Assembly: GCA_019925105.1 (NCBI GenBank)
Contig: JAHGAU010000003.1
Coordinates: 744,001-808,000, forward strand
Length of the DNA stretch: 64,000 nucleotides
Source: Niebla homalea
Taxonomy: Eukaryota; Ascomycota; Lecanoromycetes; Lecanorales; Ramalinaceae
Reading direction: 5' to 3'
Position 1 is the first letter of the stretch. Every line of letters starts with the position of its first letter. The notes beneath the pieces are model-generated. The model made no database searches. It saw nothing but the letters and a program-made list of their open reading frames with translations, and was not told where the DNA came from. A program made the translations under genes and the position numbers. Positions 24,991 through 37,690 of the stretch are shown piece after piece.

Positions 24991-25660
24991 TATATTTATT
25001 AATCGTACTTAATCTTATTAAGCTTAAATATAAAATCTTTTAATAACTCCTTTAACCGGTTAAGACGTAATAAATAAAGCTTTAAGTTAATATTATTATA
25101 AATAATATTTAATTAATTTTTTACGTTAAATAATTCAGCGTCCTTAAATAAACATAAAATTTTATTTATGTATTCTTAAGGTTTACGCTTATTAATTGCG
25201 TTTTTAAAGGTATATTTTTTACGAAGGACGGCGTTTAATATTATATTTATTGGCTATTTAAAACGTTTAATTAATACGGCAAATTATTTATTAAAATTAA
25301 TATTAAATTTAATTAATTATTTAATCTCGGGTAAAACCTTAGATATTTATTAAGTTAAAGCGGCCTTTTTAAAGTATATTTATAAATTATTTCGGATAAA
25401 CTTTACGTTTTTAAATTACGTATAATCATTTATATACTTTAAAAATAAGTATACGTCCTTAATAAAGGTATCCTTATTAATATATTCTATAACGGATGTT
25501 TTATTTATTATAATTGGTTAATTTATATAATTTAAAAAGAAGAACCTTATTTTATTTACGTTTTAACGAGGTATCCTGGCCTTAATAAACGGAGTATTTT
25601 CGCCGGCGGATTTACGTTTACCAGGAGGTTTATATATAGGTAGATTAACCGTTATATAAA
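24991..25660 (-). pseudogene. Outer Gypsy capsid (gag), degraded
   Basis: Minus-strand translation from about 25640 downward reads PPGKRKSAGENTPFIKARIP, then, further on, a block with FAVLIKRFK, KKYTFKNAINKRKP and YINKILCLFKDAELF. This resembles the retrotransposon Gag capsid pattern (a W-x-x-L/R-F segment, then K-Y-T and a Y-x-x-x-F/L segment). Capsid assembles the particle in which reverse transcription occurs. Stops are present and most fit RIP changes. The start lies upstream toward 26600 and could not be fixed. Confidence 0.65.
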
Positions 25661-26665
25661 CTACAATAATTACTTATATTATAACTTAAACGTCCGGGTC
25701 GTTAATATTACTAAGTATTATATTTAAAATTAATCCGATTAAATTATAAAAGATTATTTTTAATATTAATATTTATATATTTAACGTAATTAACGTTATA
25801 AAAAATATCCCTTTATTTAAGGTAATAAACGTACTTATAAAAGCGCGAAAGGACGTTATTTCTCGTTAAAAAATGGTTATTATGGTATAAAAAGATAATT
25901 TATTAATTAATTACTTTAATAATTAATTAAGGATAAATATATCATATAAATTCTATATTAATTTAATTATAAACGATATAATTTATATTAATCTATAAGG
26001 AATAAAATAATTTAATACGATAATAAATATTATATAGTAAATTTCTATATTTATAAGTTCATTTACGTATTTATACCGTATTTTAATAAATTTATTTAAT
26101 TAATATATTATACGGATAATATTCTAATTAATATCCGTTAAATTAAACGTTCTATTTATTATATAAAATAAGTATAAAGAATAGAAAGAATAAAATAAAC
26201 GCCGGTAAAATAAACTATAAATAATAAACGATAACTTCCTTAATTACATATTCCGATAACGTTTAAATAAGTAAGTTATCTTTTTTATTAAATTAATATA
26301 ACTATTATTTAAGCCGTAATTAATTTTAATAAGGACGTTACCTATTTATTAAGTTAACGTAATTATTTAAACGGGATACTTTATTATCTTTAAATAAACG
26401 GATCGGGGTATTTATAATAATAAGTATAACTAAACCGTAACGTATAAAAGCTATTTTTATAAATTATATATATCTTTTTTTATCCGATGCTTTAAACGAT
26501 ATCTTAATAAAGGGTTTGTTTACGAAGTTATTATCCGTATAAAAGCACTTAATAAGCGGATAAATAAATAAATTAATATTTAATATTAATAAAAATATTA
26601 AATTTTTTATTTTAAATAAATAAGTATATTAATATTCATTAGGATAAGAAAGCTATTATTATTAT
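25661..26665 (-). other. 5' leader and N-terminal gag region of outer Gypsy
   Basis: About 1 kb between capsid and the right LTR, very AT-rich. In the element sense the leader begins just left of 26666 (taataataatagctttctta), where a tRNA primer site would be expected, but the damage hides any match. No start codon can be chosen. Confidence 0.4.
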
Positions 26666-26804
26666 TAAAAAGGATTATATCCGGTAATATAAGTATTATA
26701 TAAATAATAATCTTTTTACCTATCCCGAAGACAGGTAAACTATCTAAGTATCCTAATCGTATATATATTGTCCTATTCATACGACCAGTGTCCAGTTCCT
26801 ATCA
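26666..26804 (-). repeat. 5' LTR of outer Gypsy (right copy)
   Basis: 139 bp, matching 10455-10593 in length. Here the left half, facing the interior, is mutated (taaaaaggattatatccgg), and the right, outward half is preserved and ends ccagttcctatca. The shared core acaggtaaact is intact in both copies. Confidence 0.85.
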
Positions 26805-29800
26805 GAGATAAATAAAGTTTTTTTCCTATAAAGTTATCTTCTTTTAAACCTTTTTTATATAATCTTTTTAATTAAGTTTCCTATTTATTTAAAAATTAAG
26901 GATTTTAATATTAATATCCGGTTTTACCGTAATTTTATTTAAGTTTATTATAATTATTATATTATATAATTTTAAGCTTTTAATTATATAAATAAGCTTA
27001 TACTTATATAATATAAATTAAACCTTATAAATTCTTACTTATTAAAAATAAACTTTATAAGCTTATTTTAATTTTAAATAATTTATATATATAAAGGTAT
27101 TATAAATTAAGAAATAAACGTTATTAATAAAGTTTTTAATTTAAATTTTTTATTTTAACTTAATAAGCTTTTTAATTAAAAAATTATTAAAAAATAAAAA
27201 TAATATTAAAGAAATAAACAATCCTTAAGGAATTTCCATTATAATAGACTTTATTAGGCTTATTTTTTATCTTAAGTTAATTAACGTAACTTAATCGCTT
27301 AAAAAACTTTTTATTTATTTAATTAAAAAAATAATATTTCTTTCTTCTTTAACTTATATAATAACTTTTAATAGTTTATTTTATTAAAAATATTTATAAT
27401 ATTAAAAGAAAAAAGACTTATAATATATTTTGTCTTATAATTCTATATTATATATATGTTATTAATTAATCCTTTGAAGGCTATTTCCGTTAATTAACTT
27501 TTCTTTATTTCTATTTATTAATCGGTGAGAAGTCCATAATTCTTTATATAATTATTAAGGATTTTTATTATTATTATACTTAAGGCTGTCTTTAACGTAT
27601 AAAAAAATATAATAAATCTATAAAACTTTATTTTAAAGTAATCCGGCTTAATAAGCTTCTTAAGGATAATTATCTTTATTTTTTTAAATATATATAAATA
27701 ATAATTAACGTTAAAATATATTTTAAAAAAATAAATAAAGACTTTTTTAAATAATAAAGTTATTATTGATAGGAATTTATTAAGAATTTTATTTAATCTT
27801 AAAACTTTATCCTTCTTTAATTTATTAATCGCTTTAATTATTATATTTTATATTATTATTTTATTTATTAATATAAAATTGGGATATATAACGTTATTAA
27901 TATTACTTAAGTTAACTTTTAATAGAAAAAGGAAAAAAAAATCTTTAAGGGCTTCGATCTTACCGTTAAAGGTATTAATTAATATATTATTAAATTTTTT
28001 AAAGGGTGGGAATTTAAGGATAAACTTAAGTCTCTTATTTTATTCTTTATTATACTTTATTAACTTCTAAATATTATGAAATAAAACCGTTAAGTTATAT
28101 ACCGTAGATTAAAAGTATATTTATTTAGCCTTTTTAATAATCTTCTTTTTTTTAAGTAACTTTTAATTAATTAAATATCTCTTAATTCCTATACTTAAAG
28201 GCTTATTTAATTAACTTTTTTACCTTTATAATTGCGGTTATATACTTTTTATTTTAATAGGTTTTAATTCTTTAAGAAGGCTTTATTATCGGGATTATTT
28301 TATTAATTGCCTTATTTAATACTTTTATTATTTACTTTACGAAAAGGTCGATCCGGTTTCTATTATTTAATTAAGGGAGGTCCGCGATTTGAGCCACCGT
28401 TTCCTCCGTTTTTATATAAACCTCTGTTTTTTTAACCGTCTTTTACGCCTTTTTTACCGGTAATAATAAGGTTATATTAACGGTTTAATTTAAGGTTATT
28501 TATATTAATATATAATTTAAGTTATATTTTAAGTCCTTTTATAATTTATATATTATAATTACGCCGGCAACCCCTTTTATATTAAAGGTTAAATTAATCG
28601 TTATCTTAAATTTATAACTTTCTTATATAATAATCTTTTATAATATTAATAATAAAAAATTAGCTTAAGTAATAATTATTAATAGGTTATCCGATTTAAC
28701 GTAATTTATTATACGTTTTTCCTTATTTTATATATAATAATATAAATTAAAATCTTTAAGTAATATATATTTATTTAAGGTAATTAAGACTTTTTTAAGT
28801 AATAATATTATAAAAGGTTTTTCCTTATTAATCGGTAACGGGTTATACGCGTTATAAATATTAAAGTCGCCCTTTAAGTCTTTTTCCTTTATAATACGGA
28901 GTATATAAAGGTTTTTATTATAATAAATAATATCTTAATTATTTACGTCGAGTTACTTATTTATAAAGAAGTATATTTTAATTATTTTATCCCCTTTAAA
29001 GGTTAAATAAAACTTTTTTTCCGGGTTAATAAATAAATATATATATAAATTATATAATAATTCTAATATTATTATAATATTAACGTTTTTAACTTTTTTA
29101 AATTTAAATTCAAATATTATTATTAATATTTTAATTCTTTTATTATAAATATTAACCTTTATAAAGGTGACTTTTTTTATATCCGTTTAAATTACGGATT
29201 TTTTATTATAATTAAGCGTTTTTTAACTTAATATTTTTCTGGTTATTATTAAAAATGTAAAACAGCCGGTTTTTAAGGTTAAGATTATAAAGAACTTCCT
29301 TTTCTTTATTTTATCCGTTATTATTATTTACCCTTTATTATTTAATTAATTAACTTTACGTTTTAAGGTTATTTTTCATTAACCCGTTAAATTAATTTTA
29401 TACGTATTATATTATTAAATTTTCGCGGTTATCTAAGTTTCTTTATGTTTAATCTTTTTAACTTTTATTATATATTTAGAATCCTATATTGGATGTTCCT
29501 CCTTTTTATATATAATATATTTAAATATACTTTTTATAAGCCTTCTAATTATTAATTCTATATATTTATAAGCATTATAATCCTTAACGTAAACCGTATA
29601 TTTTATAATATTAAAATATTTTATAATAATACATTTATAACCTTAATACTTAAAATATTAATAAATATCCGCTATTTTATTTTATAATTAAATTATCTTA
29701 AAAAATCTTTTTTTAATAATCCTTTTATTTAAAATATTATTATATATCTTTATTAACGTTATACTTAATATAATAATAAAGTACCTTTTTACGTATTTTA

Positions 29801-31034
29801 AGGAATTAAGTTTCCTCTTTATTAAAGGAAGTTTATAGTTAATAATTTTAAATTTTAAGAAAAAAATTATATTTTCTTTTTTTATATTCCTTAATATGAT
29901 TTTTTTCTTAACTTTTATAAAATATAATAAATATATCTTATTTATTATAACGGTAAATAATTACCTTAAAACTTTAATTAATTTATATTCTCCCTTATTA
30001 ATTTAAACCTTAAACTTTTTTAAGCTTTTTTTATTTTTAAAAACGTTATATTAAAAAAATATTTTTATTTTATAATTTATATATTATAATAATTTATTTT
30101 ATTAACGGTTCCTTTATTGTTTTAAAAGCCTTTATTAATTATAATAGGTTTATTTCCATAATTGCGTTTTTCTTTTTATTAATAAATAAGCGAATTGTTA
30201 TTATTTTTATTTTCTTTAATATAGCCTTTCATTCTCTATTACGGATACTTTTTTTATTATTTTTATCGTTTAATTTTATTTTATTTAAAGGGCCGTTATT
30301 TTTATACTTTTAGCTTATATATTTAATTTTAAATTGTTTCTTTTACTTTTTATTAACGTTTTTATTATCGTCTTTTAAAAGCCTTATAACCGCTCCGCCT
30401 CCCTTAACTTTATTTTTATTTTTATATAAAAGTCCCTTTTATCTTTTAATTTAATCCATAATATCGGTTAAATCTTTAACATAATATTTTTTTACTTTAT
30501 TATAAAAAGTTTTTTTAAGGTTTATATTACCTCCTTTACCGCCCTTTCGCCCTTATTTACCGGGCGATATATTGTTTCCGTTTTTCATTTTTAATCTTTT
30601 AAGGTTTTATTTTTTTAATTTTTTTTATTTACTTTTTATATACTTTTAATAATACTTTTATTACGGTTTTTCTGCCTTTTCCTTCCGCCCGTATTCTTTA
30701 CCGTTAATATCGTACCGGCCTTTTTACCCCCTTATTTACTTATTATCTCCGTATTATTATTATACGTTTTCATATTTTAATATACGTATTTTATTAATGT
30801 TAATTCCTTTATTTATTTTAAATATTATCCAGCTTATTATTATTATATTACCCATATACGTTATCCCTATTTCTATTAATATAAGTTATTTACCCGTTTA
30901 TTATTTTATTCTTTATTATTACGCCGCTTTTACTTATTATACTTAATATATTTTCTTTATTATTATAACAGCTATACCTATACGTATCGTTTTGGACCTC
31001 TGGGGTCCTTTTGTTCGTCGCTATTTTCCTCATC
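26805..31034 (-). mobile_element. LINE-2 segment c (RT, endonuclease, ORF1, 5' end)
   Basis: LINE-2 resumes after the outer Gypsy and aligns with LINE-3 from about 36820 and LINE-4 from about 59070. The RT catalytic region is near 27105-27135, the endonuclease motif near 28855-28885, and ORF1 occupies roughly 29200-31026. The conserved 5' block ggacctctggggtcc is at 30994-31008. The ORF1 start codon appears mutated, because the minus strand reads ATA instead of ATG near 31024. The copy ends at the gtataaatatatt duplication. Confidence 0.85.
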
Positions 31035-32099
31035 GTATAAATATATTATATATTAGCTTTTATTAAGTTCTCCCCGTTAACTTTTATTTATATAAACGGT
31101 TTCTCTTTAAGGTTAAATATTATTTACCCCGGCCTTTTTATTATAATAATTATCCTGGTCGGACGGCTGGCCTTAAGGGTTAATATCGCTATAAGCTTCC
31201 TTTTCTTTACGTTATCGGTTATTACGTTTTATCCTTTTTTATTTAACGGATTCCGTTTACGTTTTAAGACCGTTTTTAACTATTTTACCGGTTTAAATTT
31301 ATATAACTTATAACGTTAAATTTTAACCGTTATTTTAATCTTTTTATATTAAGTCTCCTTAACCCTTATTATATACCGTAAGTCTTACGTTAAGTAATTA
31401 TTATTCCTATATACCGCGTATTTTAACGTATTCTTTATTAAACCTTTTATTATTAAATCCGTATATTTATACGTATTATACCTTCCGGCGTATATTATAT
31501 ATTTTATATTATTAAGGTACCTTATAATAATATATCCGTACTTTTAATATTTAAAGTATTAATAAATATTTACCATTTAATTTTATAGCCTTATTAATTT
31601 AAGGGATCCGTTTTTTATTACCTTTTTATTGAGGATATTATTATATATTTTTATTAATATTATATTTAAAATAACCGTAGAGTATTTTTTTATTTAAGTA
31701 AAGGCATTTAGCCTCTTTATTACGGGAAGAAAACTATAATTAACGATCTTTAATCCGGGATAAAGGATTATATTCTCTTTTTTTATCCGTCTTAAAGTAG
31801 CCTCTTTTTCCTTTTTTATAAATTTTATTAAATATATTCCGTTCATTATAATTATAAATAGTTACCTTAATACCTTTATCGTTTTATATCTTTTTTTATT
31901 AATTTATCCTTTTAACTTTTTAAGCCTTTTTTTCGTTTTTAATAAGATTATATTAAAAAGGATATCCTTATTTTACAATTTATATATTATAATAATTTAT
32001 TTTATTAACGGCTTTTCCGTTATTTTAAACGCTTTTATTAATTATAAAGGATTTATTTTTATAATTATATTCCTTTTTTTTTTATTTAATAATTATATA
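31035..32099 (-). mobile_element. LINE-1 segment c (ORF1 and start of ORF2)
   Basis: The first 13 bases are the right copy of the LINE-2 duplication. The sequence then continues exactly where 8787 left off, as judged against LINE-3 near 40745. It includes the ORF2 start region and most of ORF1. It is cut at 32099 by the TA-flanked inverted-repeat element. Confidence 0.85.
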
Positions 32100-32160
32100 C
32101 CTTACGGGGGTCCTGCAAATCCTCAAAAGGGTGTTAAAATGGTAGAAAAATGCTTGGATT
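32100..32160 (+). repeat. Left terminal inverted repeat
   Basis: Pairs with 33267-33327. Roughly three quarters of positions match, including ccttac at the tip and caaaagggtgttaaaa further in. The matched distances from both tips argue against chance. Confidence 0.75.
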
Positions 32161-32209
32161 TTGAAAAGGGTACCAAAAGGCTTTCAAAAGGCTTTTTCCC
32201 ATTTATCAC

Positions 32210-32800
32210 CTTTATTACCTTTACCCTTACTCTTACCCTTATTATCACCTGTACCCTACCATCACCCTCACCTGCACTACCACTATTACCATTACCCTCA
32301 CCATCACCCTCACTATTACCCTCACCATCACCCTTATCATCACCCTTACCATCACCCTTACCATCACCCTTACCTGTACCTGCACCTGCACCATTACTTT
32401 TACTTACGCCTGCACCTGCACCTGCACTATTACCCTTACCATCACCCTCACCTTTACCTGTACCCTCACCCTGACCTGCACCCGCACCTGCACTTGCATT
32501 AACCTCACCATCACCTTCACCCTCACCCTCATCACCCTCATCACCCTCATCACCCTCATCACCCTCATCACCCTCATCACCCTCATCACCCTCACCTGCA
32601 CCCTTACCACCTTCACTCTCACCGTCACCTTTACCTGCACCCTCACCCTTACCCTCACCCATACCCTCACCTGCACCCTTACCTGCACTACCACCTTTAC
32701 CACCACCTTTACCACCACCTGCACCCTACCTACTGCACCCGCACCTACTGCACCCTCACCTACTGCACCTACACCTACTACACCCTTACCTACTGCAAAT
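32210..32800. repeat. Hexamer-based minisatellite with 9-bp and 15-bp sub-arrays
   Basis: The strand shown is a run of related 6-mers such as ccctca, ccctta, cctgca and ccatca. Within it, about seven exact copies of a 9-bp unit, atcaccctc, lie at about 32528-32593, and four to five copies of a 15-bp unit beginning cctactgca lie at about 32726-32800. The regular triplet spacing makes long open frames of Gly/Glu/Asp or Pro/Leu type on several strands. These are by-products and not genes. Confidence 0.85.
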
Positions 32801-32899
32801 CCTTTACTAAACCCTTTACCAGGCCTTTCACTATGATGCGACGCCCGATGTATACATGCCCCTACCGCAACAGGCCGAAAAACACCGTGATTTGGATGG

Positions 32900-33060
32900 A
32901 GAACCTGAGAGGTAAGTAAGGCCCCTTACCTATACCCTTACCCGCACCCTCAGCAGACCCTTTACAAGCCCTTTACCAGGCCCCTCACCAAGCCCCTCAC
33001 CAGGCCCTTTGTTAGGCCCTTTATTAAGCCCCTTAATAGGCCCTTTAATAGATAGATATA
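32900..33060. repeat. Degenerate 12-bp repeat array
   Basis: A chain of units of the type aggccctttacc, with variants aagcccctcacc and aggccctttaat, runs through this stretch. It then grades into tagatagata. It belongs to the interior of the inverted-repeat element. Confidence 0.65.
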
Positions 33061-33266
33061 TAAATAGATAGAAAATAAATTAATAATACTTTATTACCTC
33101 AAAGGCCCCCCCCAAGCAGGCCCAAAAGATTACCCCTTAAATCTTAAAATGGTAACAAAAGGGTATTAAAAGGGTACCAAAATAATTATTTTTTTAAAAG
33201 GCTTTTTTTAAAAAAAGGCTTGAAATCTTAAAGTTTAATCAATGAGAACGGCCTTTTTTTTTTTGA

Positions 33267-33327
33267 AATCAAGGCATTTTGACACCCTTTTAACACCCTT
33301 TTGGGCCTTTGGTCGAAACCGGTAAGG
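33267..33327 (-). repeat. Right terminal inverted repeat
   Basis: Inverted partner of 32100-32160. It ends on the plus strand with ggtaagg and is followed directly by the TA target base pair. Confidence 0.75.
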
Positions 33328-34185
33328 TAATTATTATTTTTATTTTCTTTGATACCGCCGTTTTCTCCTTAATCCCTATTTTCTTTATTACCGATATAAA
33401 TATTACTTTTTTAATTTTTATCATTTAATTTACTTTTATCCTTATCCGTAAAGCTTTTCCCGTCGCTCTTTTATTTTATATATAGCCTCCTTAATTCCTT
33501 TTACCTCCTTTCGTTAATACCCTTATTATTACCCCTTAAAGTCCATATAACCTTTTTAAATCCCTTAATTTTATCCCCGTTTTTACGTAAAAGTCTCTTA
33601 CCCCCTATAGTTTAATTTATAATATTAGTTAAATTTTTAATACAATATCCTTTTATTTAATCATAAAAAGACCCTTTAACGTTCTTATTATTTCTTTTTT
33701 TTATTATGTTTTTTCCGTACGTTTAACGGTTACCCTTTTTTATAATTTATTTTTAATTATCTGATATTCCTTTATTTTTACCCGGCTTTCTCCCAGTTTA
33801 TATATACTTAATAAAGTTTTCTCCGCCCCCGTTTACTTTTTATCCGTTACCGTATATTATCCCCGTCTCCTTTATCCTTTATTTACCCTTTATAACTTTA
33901 TTACCTTTATTTATTATACGTATCCTTTTATGCGTATCTCGTTAACTATAAACTCCTTATTTAATTTAAGAGTTTTTTATTATATAGTTATTACGCTATC
34001 CATATAAATTATTATTATTTCCGTTGATAGGAACCGTTTACCTTTCTACCCCTTTTATCTTTATTATTATTCCGCTTCCGCTTATTATACTTAAGGCACT
34101 TACCTTATTGTTACTTAAGCTATACACGCGTGCATTGTTTTAAACCTCTGGGGTCCCGTTGTTCGTCCGCCATCTCAAGTATCGT
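33328..34185 (-). mobile_element. LINE-1 segment d (5' end)
   Basis: Rest of LINE-1 ORF1 up to its 5' end. The conserved block aacctctggggtccc lies near 34144-34158. The minus-strand start codon is probably at 34171-34173, with one extra base just inside it relative to the other copies. The element's own target duplication cannot be checked because its other end is outside the window, so the end at about 34185 is approximate. Confidence 0.75.
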
Positions 34186-35280
34186 TCTTTCTTTAACTTA
34201 ATATAATTAATCGTATAACTGATTTTATTAAAAGAATATAAAGATGTATTTTATTTATAAGTAAATACGGCCCTAAGGGTACTCAATATGTTAATTAATT
34301 AAGGGAAAAGCATATAAGCAAATAAGGGTAAATATTAAGAGTTATAATAAAGAGTATACCTTCGATAAATATCATTAAATATAATATTAAGCGTTAAAGG
34401 AGTTTATATAAAGGTTAAAGAGTTATCTGAAGATTAATAAATAATTATTTTATTTTTTTCTTTTTTCTTTTACTTTCTTAAATATTAATATATAAATAAA
34501 AATAACTATAATAAATTATTACCTTTTTTAATTACTTTCTTAAGATTAATATAATAAACCGATATAAAAACATTAATAAATAAATATAAATTAAGCAGCT
34601 ATATATAATATTATCCTAAATACGTTAATAAAGAAAGATATCGAAATTTATAAGATAAAATTTAAATAAAGCCTATTTAAATAATTTGGTTTTCTTAAAA
34701 CGTACTTAAAGTTACGTAATAAACTTACTTAAAATATACTTAATAATAACGGGATTAAAAGAGATATTAAAGGTATATAAATAAAGGAATAAAATAAAGA
34801 ATAATTAATCGTAAAGTCTAATCCTTATAAAGGGCGGTATTTATAATCTTTTAATGAATAAAGTAAAGCAAATTATATCTTTATATAGATTAAGCATATT
34901 ATATTTAAGGAAAATATAAATATAAATAACCCGAGCCCTAAGATGAATAAATATAGACTACCGAGGTTACCATTATTAATAAGTTAGAACAATAAAACCG
35001 GGGGGTTACCCTTAAGAAAATTAAGTTTTAATATACTTATTTATTATTATTAAATAAGATTTAAAAATAAGGTTATAAAAGGGGGAAGTAAATATATATA
35101 TAAATAACGTTAAAAAATAAGAATCACTTATTAATAATACGCAATATTAAAGGGATAATTTTATTATAAAGGGAGCGGAAGCAAGTTATTATTACGTTAA
35201 TACCTTTTTAATTTTTATACTTATAATAATTTGAATTATTAAAAAAATATTATAAGCGGTATATATATAATTAAAATATA
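34186..35280. other. Unassigned AT-rich spacer (oldest layer)
   Basis: About 1.1 kb between LINE-1 and LINE-3. It continues on the far side of LINE-3 at 42869. It shows RIP-like composition but no match to the other elements. Plus-strand frames around 34810-35090 are moderately open apart from TAA and TAG, so it may be part of an older element. I cannot name a product. A small similarity between 35150-35185 and 42903-42940 (attataaagggag) may be chance. Confidence 0.4.
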
Positions 35281-35292
35281 TATAAATAAATA
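35281..35292. repeat. Left target-site duplication of LINE-3
   Basis: tataaataaata here is repeated at 42857-42868, just outside the 5' end of LINE-3. Confidence 0.85.
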
Positions 35293-37522
35293 TTGATTGA
35301 TTGATTGATTTATACTACGGGTCTAGTTAAGTTAATTCCGGCGTTCCTTAATATACGGCCTTTTAACCTTATTAATAACCGTAAAAACCTGATACTTATA
35401 ACGTCAAAGTAAAAACCGGCGTTTATTAAGCCTTTAATTTTTATCCCTTAAGGTAAAGGATATTAACGGTTATTTAAAGAGTAATAATTTATTTATATAC
35501 TTTTTATATTTTAATTCCCTTAAGAAAATCCATAATATTATGATTATATTCTTATAAAGGTTACCCTTAAACTTATTACTTTTCCGTTCCTTTATATATT
35601 TATATTACTTTAACCTTATATAATACCTTTAAATATCCTTATTAATACTTACGTATTTAATATATATTTTTCTTATATTATTATCGCTATTAACTTTTTT
35701 AAAAACTTTTAATAACCGTTTATTATTATATTTTTATAATTATAAAAAATATTTTCCGGTTTATATAATTAACGTAATTAATTTCCGTTTCTCTTTTTCT
35801 TCTTTAACCGGTAATAAGCTTTCTTTATAAAGTCTTTAATAATTTCGTTTATTTTTATAATAAAATTAAACTATAATAATAATCCGGTAAATATTATAAA
35901 TTTAATAGTTACCCGGATATTTTACTTTATAAATAATATTTAACGATAATTATAAATATTAACTTTTATTATAAATCTTAATTTAATTTCCGTAAATAAA
36001 AAATAAGAAATAAAAACGTATATAGCGTTTTATTTTCTTTACTTATATTTATATCCGGCGTTTATCCGATTTCCGGTATATATAATAAATAAGAAGTAAA
36101 TTAAATTATTTTTACCCGTCCGGAGTTAAATTATTAATATTTTATTACTTTTTTTAATAATATTATAATAACGGAAATACTTATTAATAATCTTTTTATC
36201 GTTAAAAGCTAAATAATAATAACTTTAAAATATAAAGTCCTTATACCTTTATTAACGTTTAATTTACTTTATTATAATTTATAAGGCGATCATTATAACC
36301 TTCGCTCTTTAAATCCTTTTAGTCTTAATTTTTTTTATATTTAATAAAAGTTTATATACGCTTAAATTAACCTTTAAGATATTAATAAAATTAATTTCCT
36401 TTTTAACTTATTCTTACTTTATCTTAATAAAAAAAAGATAAATATCCTTAATTTACTTTTCTTAACTTAAAACTTATTAAGACTTTAACGGATCCGTCCG
36501 TTTCCTATTATTATAAATAAGTATATATATTTCTTTAACCTTATTTAAGTAATTATTTAATTTAACGAGATTTTAATTAATAATATAAAGACCTTAAACT
36601 TTAATATTAAGATAAGGGTTACTTTATAAGTACCGTTAATTATTTTTAAATATTAATTTTGGACTTTCTATAATATTTAAATAAGTTTTTTCTTATATCC
36701 TGGAATATTTTAAAGTATATATTAAATAGTTATAATATATATAATAATTAACTTTATTACGGTTTAATAAATAGTCCGGGCTTTTTATAACGTAACTTTC
36801 TATTTTAATATAATAAAATAAATAAGGTTTTTTTCTTATAAAGTTATTTTCTTTTAAATTTTTTTATATAATTTTTTTAATTAAGCTTTTTATTTACTTA
36901 AAGGTTAAGGACTTTAATATTAATATCCGGCTTTCTTATAATTTTATTTAAGTATATTATAGTTATTATATTATATAGCTTTAAGCTTTTAATTATATAA
37001 ATAAGTTTATACTTATATAACGTAAATTAAACTCTATAAGTTTTTACTTATTAAAAATAAATTTTATAAGCTTATTTTAATTTTAAACAATTGATATATA
37101 TGAGAATATTATAAATTAAAAGGTAAACGTTATTAATAAAAGTTTTAATTTAAACTTTTTATTTTAATTTAATAAGCTTTTTAATTAATAAACCATTAAA
37201 GAATAAAAATAATATAAAAGAAATAAGCGATCTTTAAGGAATCTTTATTATAATAGATTTTATTAACCTAATTTTTATCTTAAATTAATTAACGTAACTT
37301 AATTACTTAAGAAACTCTTTATTTATTTAATTAAGAAAAATAATATTTTTTTCTTCCTTAAATTATATAATAATCTTTAATAATTTATTTTATTAAAAAT
37401 CTTTATAATATTAAAAGAAAAAAGACTCATTATATATTTTTTTCCGTAACTTTATATTATATATATACCGTCGATTAATCCTTTAAGGGTTATTTTTATT
37501 AACCGACCTTTTTTTACTTTTA

Positions 37523-37690
37523 TGTGGCGTGCTCAGTATAAAGGGTAAAAATGTATGTGATAAGTATGATTGTTGAGTAGCTAACTATGTGGGTGTTGCA
37601 TATATGAAGGTGCGCGCCAAGCAAGCGGAACAAGGTAGAGCCGCTCCGCTCCGGTAGGGCTGAGACTCAGCTCCAGCTGAGATCCTAGCA
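37523..37690 (-). repeat. 3' LTR of the short LTR element
   Basis: Begins tgtggcgtgctcag and ends gatcctagca. It differs from its partner at only two positions that I could find, both C/T or G/A changes. Confidence 0.9.

Larger units (their letters stand above)
10455..26804 (-). mobile_element. Outer Ty3/Gypsy chromovirus, about 9.1 kb net, minus strand
   Basis: Two direct 139-bp LTRs bound this element: 10455-10593 and 26666-26804. The flanking duplication is agat, or tagat/gagat with one mismatch. After removing the inner Gypsy the element is about 9.1 kb. Reading leftward from the right LTR, decayed capsid, reverse transcriptase, integrase and chromodomain regions can be recognised, which is the Gypsy order with a chromodomain at the end of integrase. 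About 2 kb then remain before the left LTR, and these hold a further decayed reading frame. It is long for an element with such short LTRs. Every frame is broken by stops of the RIP type. Confidence 0.85.
32100..33327. mobile_element. TA-flanked inverted-repeat element (MITE-like) filled with minisatellite
   Basis: This GC-rich, unmutated 1,228-bp block interrupts LINE-1 ORF1. Its ends are imperfect inverted repeats of about 60 bp: both begin ccttac and share caaaagggtgttaaaa at the same distance from the end. A TA dinucleotide flanks each side (32098-32099 and 33328-33329), as expected for Tc1/mariner-type cut-and-paste insertion. The interior holds simple repeats and no credible transposase, so it would be non-autonomous. 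The long frames across it on both strands are artefacts of the repeat. The superfamily call is an inference from the TA and the inverted ends. Confidence 0.7.

Noticed and set aside
10455..26804. Outer element as a DNA transposon, Polinton or giant mobile element because of its 16-kb span
   Set aside because: Its ends are direct and not inverted repeats, half the span is a nested Gypsy, and Gypsy reverse transcriptase, integrase and chromodomain remnants are readable.
27879..28070. 63-codon plus-strand frame
   Set aside because: It lies antisense within LINE-2 ORF2; low-complexity Leu/Lys/Asn composition from AT-rich DNA.
32210..32600. Interstitial telomere sequence, since units such as ccctta resemble the fungal telomere repeat
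   Set aside because: No run of exact ccctaa units is present. The units are mixed hexamers and 9-mers in the interior of an inverted-repeat element.
32123..32662. Open frames of 106 to 179 codons on both strands rich in Gly/Glu/Asp, Pro/Leu, Val/Arg or His/Tyr
   Set aside because: They overlap one another on both strands and arise from 6-, 9- and 15-bp repeats with no stops. There is no start context or domain, and they lie inside a mobile element.
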